This document shows, piece by piece, positions 56,981-64,000 of a stretch of DNA of 64,000 nucleotides (positions are counted from its first letter, which is position 1; every line of letters begins with the position of its first letter). This stretch comes from Theropithecus gelada (taxonomy: Eukaryota > Chordata > Mammalia > Primates > Cercopithecidae): NCBI RefSeq assembly GCF_003255815.1, contig NC_037669.1, forward strand, positions 52,974,945 through 53,038,944, given 5' to 3'. Position numbers and translations under genes: made by a program. Below the pieces are notes generated by a model. The model was not told the origin of the DNA. It was given only the letters and a program-made list of their open reading frames with translations, and did no database searches.

Positions 56981-57516
56981 TATTTATGGTCCTCTAAGGG
57001 ATAGAAGAAGGAATAGCATCATCATCCATTTCTTTTTTAAAAGGTCAAAATATTAGTAAATTAAAATGAGAAGAAATGAGAAAAGCAAATACTGAAAATG
57101 AAAAATAAAATTATTAACAACTAAGTGTTTATGAAGAAGTGAAAATGAAGCAACTGATTCGGCTTGAAGAGAGCTCAAGAGGAAATGTTGAATTAGCGCT
57201 TTAAGGATTCTAGGAGGCCTCCAGGGAGAGCGCACCTTGGCAAGTCCTGGAAGATTAGCCTAACTGGCCATGGGGTCAGTGGCAGCAGTGGCGGTGGATT
57301 GGCCTCCAGGCTTTGGGAAGCAGAGGCAATCACTTGCATCATAGGGAAGAAAACAAGTTTGACAGGTAAGCTAATGTGTTTCCTTAAAGGAAAAAAGCTT
57401 CCTGAGAGGGCAGCTCCTTGCCCATCCAGAATGATGACAGTAGATGTGTTGTGGAAATATTATTATCAGGTCTGTCCACTTTGTGTGGGCTTTCCACTCA
57501 GGAGTGTTTTCTTTCT
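56981..57516. other. Unique segment
   Basis: Nothing recognised beyond the left copy of the next Alu's target duplication at about 57500. Confidence 0.4.
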
Positions 57517-57806
57517 CTTTTTTTGTTTTGAGATGGAGTTTCATTCTTGTCCCCCAGGCTGGAGTGCAGGGGCATGATCTCAGCTCACTGCAACCTCTGC
57601 CTCCTGGGTTCAAGCGATTCTCCTGCCTCAGCCTCCCAAATAGCTGGGACTACAGGCACGTGCCACCACGTGATTTTCATATTTTTAGTAGAGACGGAGT
57701 TTCACCACGTTGGCCAGGCTAGTCTCGAACTCCTGATCTCAAGTGATCCACCCACCTCAGCGTCCCAAAGTGCTAGAATTACAGGCGTGAGCCACCATGC
57801 CCAGCC
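57517..57806 (-). mobile_element. Alu with target-site duplication
   Basis: Flanks 'aggagtgttttctt' and 'aggaatgttttctt'. Confidence 0.93.
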
Positions 57807-57889
57807 AGGAATGTTTTCTTAAACCTGATTTATAGAATTTGGTTTTCATCTAGATGCTAAAACCTGGAAGGTGGAGGAACTGGGGTGGG

Positions 57890-58110
57890 GTGGGAGGAAT
57901 TCATATGTACTGAGCACTTGCTTTCTGTATGCATTCCCATTCATCCACACATGGGCTGTGGAAGCCACGTGTCTTTATTCCAGTGTTACACCTGAGGACA
58001 TCAGGGTCCTAAAAGGTCGAGGGAGTTCTCTCAGGAGGTACTGGGGTAGGAGTTTGAGCCCATGTCTGCCTGGCCCAATGCCCTTTCCACTGTACCACTT
58101 CCAAGCAGAG
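57890..58110 (+). repeat. MIR
   Basis: 'catatgtactgagcacttgc' and later 'gtttgagcccatgtctgcct', 'ccctttccactgtaccac' fit plus-strand MIR. Confidence 0.65.
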
Positions 58111-58357
58111 TTGGCATCTCGTTTACAGGGCCTTGTGCAGTGCCTGGCACATGAGAGATGCTTACTATTAAGCATCTAGGTGTTTCCTAAAAGAATGAAT
58201 GTGCCATTGATCACCCACTAAGCTCCTAGATGGCGATCACTCCTTTCACGTGAGCAGTACCGAGTAGGGCTGAGTAGTGCCGAGCACATGCAGGTGGGTC
58301 TCTGACAAATTTTTTTTATGAAAAAGATGAAAAATAATTGACTTTTTAGCATTATAT

Positions 58358-58399
<42 letters not shown>

Positions 58400-58753
58400 A
58401 CAAAGAAGAAAAATATGTTTCACTTTTTGGCCACCCCCCCTTCCCCCCCNNNNNNNNNNNNNNNNNNNNNNNNNNNNNNNNNNNNNNTGTCACCCAGGCT
58501 GGAGTGCAGTGGCCGGATCTCAGCTCACTGCAAGCTCCACCTCCCGGGTTTACGCCATTCTCCTGCCTCAGCCTCCCGAGTAGCTGGGACTACAGGCGCC
58601 CGCCACCTCGCCCGGCTATTTCTTTGTATTTTTTTAGTAGAGACGGGGTTTCACTGTGTTAGCCAGGATGGTCTCGATCTCCTGACCTCGTGATCCACCC
58701 GTCTCGGCCTCCCAAAGTGCTGGGATTACAGGCTTGAGCCACCGCGCCCGGCC
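58358..58753 (-). mobile_element. AluY (cercopithecid type) with assembly gap
   Basis: Minus-strand AluY with T-tract. The stretch 58399-58449 is not Alu-like, and 58450-58487 is N. Target duplication 'cattatattctt' lies at 58350-58361 and 58754-58765. Confidence 0.88.
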
Positions 58754-58894
58754 CATTATATTCTTTAATCTCCCCAGATCCCATTAATTATTGCTCTTAA
58801 ATAATTAATAGGATCTGGGGAGATTAAAGAATATAATGCTCTTTCTTTCAGAGCAATGATTAATGGGATTTGGAGGAGATTAAAGAATATAATG
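58754..58894. repeat. 39-bp-arm palindrome plus a third direct copy
   Basis: Arms 58754-58792 and 58800-58838 are reverse complements with one mismatch around a 7-base loop. A related third copy follows at 58855-58894. Confidence 0.95.
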
Positions 58895-58911
58895 GTAAAT
58901 TATATTTCTCA

Positions 58912-59210
58912 GGCTGGGCGAGGTGGCTCACACCTGTAATCTCAGCACTTTGGGAGGCTGAGGCGGGTGGATCACCTGAGATCAGGAGTTCAAGACCAGC
59001 CTGGCCAACATGGTGAAACCCCGTCTCTACTAAGAATACAAAAATTAGATGGGCGTGGTGGTACATGACTGTAATCCCAGTTATTTGGGAGGCTGAGGCA
59101 GGAGAATCACTTGAACCTGGGAGGCGGGGGTTGCAGTGAGCTGAGATCAGGCCACTGCACTCCAGCCTGGGCAACACGGCAAGATTCCATCTCAAAAACA
59201 AAAACAAAAT
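58912..59210 (+). mobile_element. Alu (S-like)
   Basis: 'ggctgggcgaggtggctcac' to a (caaaaa)n tail. Confidence 0.92.
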
Positions 59211-59235
59211 TAAAAACTAAAAATACACACATCCA

Positions 59236-59517
59236 GTCGAGGTGAAGTGGCTCATGCCTGTAACCCCAAGGTGGGCGGATCACCCGAGGTCAGGAATTTG
59301 AGACAGCCTGACCAACATGGTGAAACTCCGTCTCTACTAAAAATACAAAAATTAACTGAGCATGTTGGCATGTGCCTGTCATCCCAGCTACTCAGGAGGC
59401 TGAGGCAGGAGAATCACTTGAACCTGGGAGGCAGAGCTTGCAGTGAGCCGAGATCGTGCCACTGCACTCCAGCCTGGGCGACAGAGCGAGACTCCGTCTC
59501 AAACAAACAAACAAAAG
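59236..59517 (+). mobile_element. Alu with small left-arm deletion
   Basis: Left arm jumps from 'gcctgtaacccca' to 'aggtgggcggatc'; ends in (caaa)n. Confidence 0.92.
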
Positions 59518-59960
59518 CACCCCACAGATCTGATGATGTTGCTCCCAGCTTAAAATTCTGGAATGTCTCCATTGCCCTTTAAAAACAAAATGTCCCAGAA
59601 CCCTTAACAGCTCACCTCGGCCTCCAGCAATGTGTCCTAGCAACTCCCGCTCACCTTGAGATGCGGGCTCTCTAACCTCCAGACAACTGGGATCATCTCC
59701 ATTCCTGGGGCTTTGCTGTCTGCTGCCACCACTTGCGCTGTTCTTTCCTTCTTTCACCCGGCTGACTCCTACTTAACCTGCTGGCTCAGCTTAGACATTA
59801 GTTCCTCTGGGAAGCATCCTCTGCCCTCCCAAGACTGAATGGGGGCCCCAGACTTACACTTCCATGGCTCTCTGTAACTCTCGTTTATAAAAACTCCCAG
59901 TACAACTTGGTTTCTTCAATGTGTCCCTTCCCTGCTGGACTCAGTTTCTAAACAACGAGG
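59518..59960 (+). repeat. LINE-2
   Basis: Plus-strand L2: 'gatgatgttgctcccagctt', 'cattcctggggctttgctgt', 'cagcttagacattagttcct' and 'tctgggaagcatcctctgcc'. Confidence 0.8.
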
Positions 59961-60663
59961 ACCCTGCCATTCATTCACCAACGCCTCTTGAGCAGCTGCT
60001 CGGGGAACAGGATTGGAAAGAGGCTCTCAGTGCCTACATGTGTGCTGCATGAATGATTATCACCCTGCACTGATGTGGTGACATGGCCAGTGATTGAGGG
60101 GAAGTGACACAGAATTGCTTCTAAATCACAGAATCAGAGTAAAGATTAAAGCACCAGGATAAGTTACAAAGCATTGTCATTTTGCTGTCTGTGGCCGGCA
60201 GTTCATTAGGCCCACTGGGGCCTGATTTCCACGCGGGGAATAAACAAGGTGACATCATGGTGACGCACTCCCAGGGGATTGTGCAAGTGTGCCAGCTCTG
60301 TTTGCTGGTTGGAAGAGCTGTGTGTGGTCTCGTGGGCTGCTAATCATCTTTGTAGGGCTTATGATTCTGCAGCTCTCCAGGGACAGGTGACAAATGTCAG
60401 TCTCTAAGTTCCTCTGACCTCTGCGTAATTCTCGGACTCTACCCTGCCTTCCCGGGGAGACGGCCTCCCCTGGACTCATAGAGTTCCAACAGTGCTCTCG
60501 TTCCCTGGTTTTCAAACTCAGAGTCCACTCAGAATTTCCCCTCACTCAACTTTCAGCGTAACAGCGAACATTTCTCAAGCACTTTACAGTTTGTAAAATG
60601 TTTCCACTTATTCTCTCTCATGTGAGCGTGGATCTTACCATGCTCATTGAAAGAAGAAGAAAG
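59961..60663. other. Intergenic, nothing recognised
   Basis: Unique-looking sequence. The end (60649-60663) is the left copy of the next AluY's target-site duplication. Confidence 0.45.
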
Positions 60664-60968
60664 GGCCGGGCGCGGTGGCTCAAGCCTGTAATCCCAGCAC
60701 TTTGGGAGGCCGAGACGGGCGGATCACGAGGTCAGGAGATCGAGACCAGCCTGGCTAACATGGTGAAACCCCGTCTCTACTAAAAAAAAATACAAAAAAC
60801 TAGCTGGACGAGGTGGCGGGCGCCTGTAGTCCCAGCTACTCGGAAGGCTGAGGCAGGAGAATGGCGTAAACCTGGGAGGCGGAGCTTGCAGTGAGCTGAG
60901 ATCCGGCCACTGCACTCCAGCCCAGGCGACAGAGCCAGACTCCGTCTCAAAAAAAAAAAAAAAAAAAA
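60664..60968 (+). mobile_element. Young AluY, cercopithecid lineage
   Basis: Nearly intact AluY with exact 15-bp target-site duplication 'gaaagaagaagaaag' (60649-60663 and 60969-60983) and lineage variants 'ggctcaagcctg', 'aatggcgtaaacctgg' and 'gatccggccactg'. Confidence 0.95.
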
Positions 60969-61014
60969 GAAAGAAGAAGAAAGAATGAAGACTGTGTAAT
61001 TTCTATGCACACAG

Positions 61015-61190
61015 ATTCAACTCAGTGACCCAGACAGGTTATTTAACCCCTCTGTGCCTCAGTTATCTGTACAATGGGATAATAATAGGAGCGATGGCAT
61101 GGGATGTTTGCAAAGGTTAATTAAATTAACACAAGTATTCAGCTAGAATAGTTTCCAGCCCATATGTAATCACTAAGTGGTAACTATTTT
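61015..61190 (-). repeat. MIR
   Basis: 'gacaggttatttaacccctc', 'tgtgcctcagttatctgtac' and 'aatgggataataataggagc'. Confidence 0.85.
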
Positions 61191-61239
61191 TATTACTGTT
61201 ATTACTATATAGTATCCTTTGTGACAGGAAATAGAGTCC

Positions 61240-61830
61240 ATTTGAAAGAACATGGGCTTTGGACTCTGGAAGACTGGGTTTCTTTTTTCTTTTTCTTTTT
61301 CTTTTTTTTTTTTTTTGAGAAGCAATTTTGCTCTTCCTGTTTCGCTCAGCCTGTTGCCCAGGCTGGAGTGCAATGGTGCAATCTTAACTCACCACAACCT
61401 CTGCCTCCCGGGCTCAAGCGATTCTCCTGCCTCAGCCTCCCAAGTAACTGGAATTACAGGTATGTGCCACCACGCCCAGCTAATTTTGTATTTTTAGTAG
61501 AGACGGGGTTTCTCCATGTTGGTCAGGCTGGTCTCGAACTCCCAGCCTCAGGTGATCAGCCTGCCTTGGCCTCCTAAAGTGCTGGGATTACAGCCGTGAG
61601 CCACCACACCTGGCCCTGGAAGACCAGATTTCTATCTTGGCTCTATCAGTCCTGGCTGTTTAATCTCAGCAAGGTTATTTAACTTCTCAGAGTCTCAATT
61701 TGCTCATATATAAGATAGTGATTAATACAACCAACCTCAAAGAGTCATTGTGAATATTAACTGAGAGACTATCTGGAAAACACCTTGTGAAGATCAGGCA
61801 CAGAGTGGACCCCCAGTAAATGACAGGTCC
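61240..61830 (-). repeat. Second MIR, split by an Alu
   Basis: Begins at about 61245 ('gaacatgggctttggactct') and resumes after the Alu: 'gcaaggttatttaacttctc', 'agagtctcaatttgctcata', 'gatcaggcacagagtggac'. Confidence 0.82.
61282..61615 (-). mobile_element. Alu inside MIR
   Basis: Minus-strand Alu with an unusual about 20-base extra segment after the T-tract ('gctcttcctgtttcgctcag'). Flanks 'ctctggaagactgggtttct' and 'ccctggaagaccagatttct'. Confidence 0.92.
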
Positions 61831-62024
61831 TGCCTATTCCTCTGCATGGCCAGCACATCAGTTCCAATGCATAAGAAAAGAGAATTACACTCAGGATAAG
61901 TAAGGGTGGTCATGGAAGAGGAGAAAAGGCAGTGCCACCAGACACTTGGTAGCTTCCAACAAATGGTAGCTGTTCAGTGACTCTAGAATTGAAAACCATT
62001 AATTGAATGCCTCAAGGGCAGAGA

Positions 62025-62205
62025 AGGAGTGCTAACATTTATTGAGCACCTACTATGTGCAGAGCACTTTATATAAGTCATTTGAGCCTCAAATAGCCCT
62101 GGAAGACACTCCATTTTACTCATAGTAAGATGGACACAGTGGTTGCTGAAGTCTTAAAGGGAGTGCAGAGGAAAGCTGGAATTCTAATCCAGGACTGTGT
62201 GATGC
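62025..62205 (+). repeat. MIR
   Basis: 'gctaacatttattgagcacc' and 'tactatgtgcagagcacttt' start a plus-strand MIR. Confidence 0.88.
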
Positions 62206-63691
62206 CTAAACATGTTTTGCAACCCATTAAATAATACTCATCCATGCTAACATCAGTCAGGGGACGAACAGACAGCAGGCAGGAGAAAGCTCAGGGAGGA
62301 AGTGCTTTATGGGGTGAAATTATTGCAGACAGTGAGAACAGCATGGCATGTGTGGACCCTAAGGAGTGTAAGAGCTGGTTCTGGGAGTGGTGAGAGGGTG
62401 AGGCTGGAGAGGTGTGTGGGAGGAGAGCAGAGCCTGGCAGGGCCTTTGTGGCACTGTGAGCTTGGAGGGAGGGGTACGTTGCCAGGCAGCCCTAGTGCTG
62501 GCCATCCGGTGCACATGGGTCCCAGCCAAGGGCACGTGAAATGCCTTTCTTTTTAGGTTCAAGCTGGACATACCCACCTGACAGTACACAGAATGTTCGG
62601 AGTGTTCATCGGCGGTTCTCGTGTGAATTCCTTTCCCCAGCTCCTTAACAGGAATGTGTTCTCTGACACCAGTGCTTGGACCACCGTACCATCCTCCCAC
62701 AGTCCGTCAGAAACAAAGCCTCTGGTCTTGTTCACCTCTTCTTTCTCTCCTGCAACAGGCCTTCCTCAATCCCTTTAGTCCTTCCATATTCTTCCCCACA
62801 AGCCGACTCATCCTAGTTTCTTCCTGGACCCCTTGTGAGAGGGTCCCATGCCAGTGCCTGCGGGACTGGGAAGACATCTGCACGTCACAGACTTTTCTCA
62901 AAACCCAGATAGTGGCCTTGGATGCAGAAAGCCTGTGTGTGTTAGGCTGAGTCTCCTCTCTGCTTCTACCCTGAGTCCCATGCCTGAGTCTACCCTTTGT
63001 TATCCAGGCTTTGGTGTCTGCCAAAGTCAGGAAGAGCAGGATGGGGGAAAGAGGGGAGGCCTGTATTTGAGGGCAGGGGCTCTGATTAGGGGGCTGCTGC
63101 AGCTCCCTAGGGAAGAGCTGTGGTCATCAGTTCAGGATCCTAGAAGGAAGCACAGTGAGGGAAAGAGAGATCTGAGGAAAAGAGAGATCTGAAGAAGGAA
63201 GGGCAAGGGGCGAGGAGACCAATGTCGAGATAAAGGGGGCATGGCCAGATGCCACTGAGTGCTTCAGGCTGCAGCAAGGAGACCAGATTCGTTCTCAGTG
63301 CAAGGGGCAGCCTCGTGTTCTCCTCACATCCTTGTCCATGTCTGTGAATTTTGCTGGCTGCTGTTTCTCCACCTGCTCCTAAGTGCTGCTGTTCTCCCAG
63401 CTCCTCTCATTCTACCTGCAGGAATCTTGGTTACTTTCAGGTGGAACCGAGGCCCCCTGCTCCTCAGCTATGGACTCAGGTATCAAACACTGGCAGGACC
63501 CTCTGTATATCCTGTGCGTTCCTCAAAACTTGTGCAAAACAACCCAGCATCATCTCTGTCAATCTCCTCCACTCCCTGTGTCTCCAGCTCAGCTACCAAC
63601 ACGACCCGCTACCCAGGCATCTAATCTAGAGATCCAAGTGTCACTGTGACTTCCCCCACTCCTCACCAACTACTGCCAATGCATTACCAAT
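62206..63691. other. Intergenic, no gene supported
   Basis: GC-moderate unique-looking sequence; several short overlapping frames, none with a domain or splice support. Confidence 0.45.
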
Positions 63692-63894
63692 TCTTTTTTT
63701 AAATTTTTTTTTATTTTTTTAGGCAGAGTCTCGCTCTATAACCCAGGCTGGAATGCAGTGATGCAATCATGGCTTACTGCAGCCTCGACCTCCTGGATTA
63801 AAGTGATCCTCCCACCTCAGCCTCTCGAGTAGCTGGTGCAAGCCATCATGTCTGGCTGATTTTTTAAAAAACTTTTGTAAAGAAGGGGTTTCTA
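63692..63894 (-). mobile_element. Alu (J-like), interrupted
   Basis: Old minus-strand Alu cut off at 'gtaaagaaggggtttcta' by the following AluY. Confidence 0.88.
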
Positions 63895-64000
63895 GGCCGG
63901 GCGCGGTGGCTCAAGCCTGTAATCCCAGCACTTTGGGAGGCCGAGACGGGCGGATCACGAGGTCAGGAGATCGAGACCATCCTGGCTAACACGGTGAAAC
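63895..64000 (+). mobile_element. Young AluY, cut by window end
   Basis: Starts 'ggccgggcgcggtggctcaa' and matches the 60664 element closely over the 106 bases present. Confidence 0.92.

Noticed and set aside
62302..63649. Overlapping 60-120-codon frames near the right end
   Set aside because: Mutually overlapping in several frames, low complexity of evidence, no splice-bounded exon.

Overview
This is primate nuclear DNA, almost certainly from an Old World monkey (cercopithecid). The youngest Alu copies (60664-60968, 63895-64000, 58358-58753, 25610-25910) share a pattern typical of cercopithecid AluY lineages: 'ggctcaagcctgtaatcc', 'ccgagacgggcggatcacga', a 'gtaaac' variant in the right arm and 'gatccggccactg'. 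There are no bacterial operons, CRISPR arrays, tRNAs or rRNAs. About two thirds of the window is recognisable interspersed repeat, and Alu alone accounts for more than 60 copies or fragments.

Gene content: the only gene I can support is the 3' end of a plus-strand, multi-exon, protein-coding gene. Its last three coding exons are 5968-6133, 7747-7809 and 27991-28067. They join in phase, have consensus splice sites, end in TGA at 28065-28067 and are followed by AATAAA at 28102-28107. Together they encode a 101-residue C-terminus that I could not identify. The final intron is about 20 kb. The 5' part of the gene lies upstream of this window.

Layout. 1-1610: an old repeat interrupted by an Alu whose T-tract has expanded into a composite Alu-fragment/tetranucleotide array. 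1611-9400: introns of the gene with Alus, L1M and L2 fragments and a second copy of the old repeat. 9387-9744: THE1-type LTR. 10009-10710: cluster of head-to-tail Alu monomers and a dimer. 11490-18400: long minus-strand L1 carrying seven Alus. 19316-21479: younger 5'-truncated minus-strand L1PA-like element with target-site duplication. 24300-25609: old L1M. 27991-28130: last exon and gene end. 28130-64000: intergenic (or the intron of a gene not detectable here), with Alu clusters, MIR and L2 relics, MaLR LTRs, a Tc1/mariner-type relic and several L1 3' ends. The largest comparatively repeat-poor stretch is 47311-49260, which holds two weak hints of function: a 36-base open segment between strong splice sites, and a double CCAAT box.

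The window shows no novel biological system. Its most interesting content is rearrangement history: a composite Alu/tetranucleotide tandem array, a duplicated block pasted into the middle of an Alu, a near-perfect 39-bp-arm palindrome struck by an AluY, two opposed LTRs forming an inverted repeat, a possible Alu-monomer 3' transduction inside a DNA transposon, and two Alu pairs sharing one target site. Two N runs (227-228 and 58450-58487) mark imperfect assembly.
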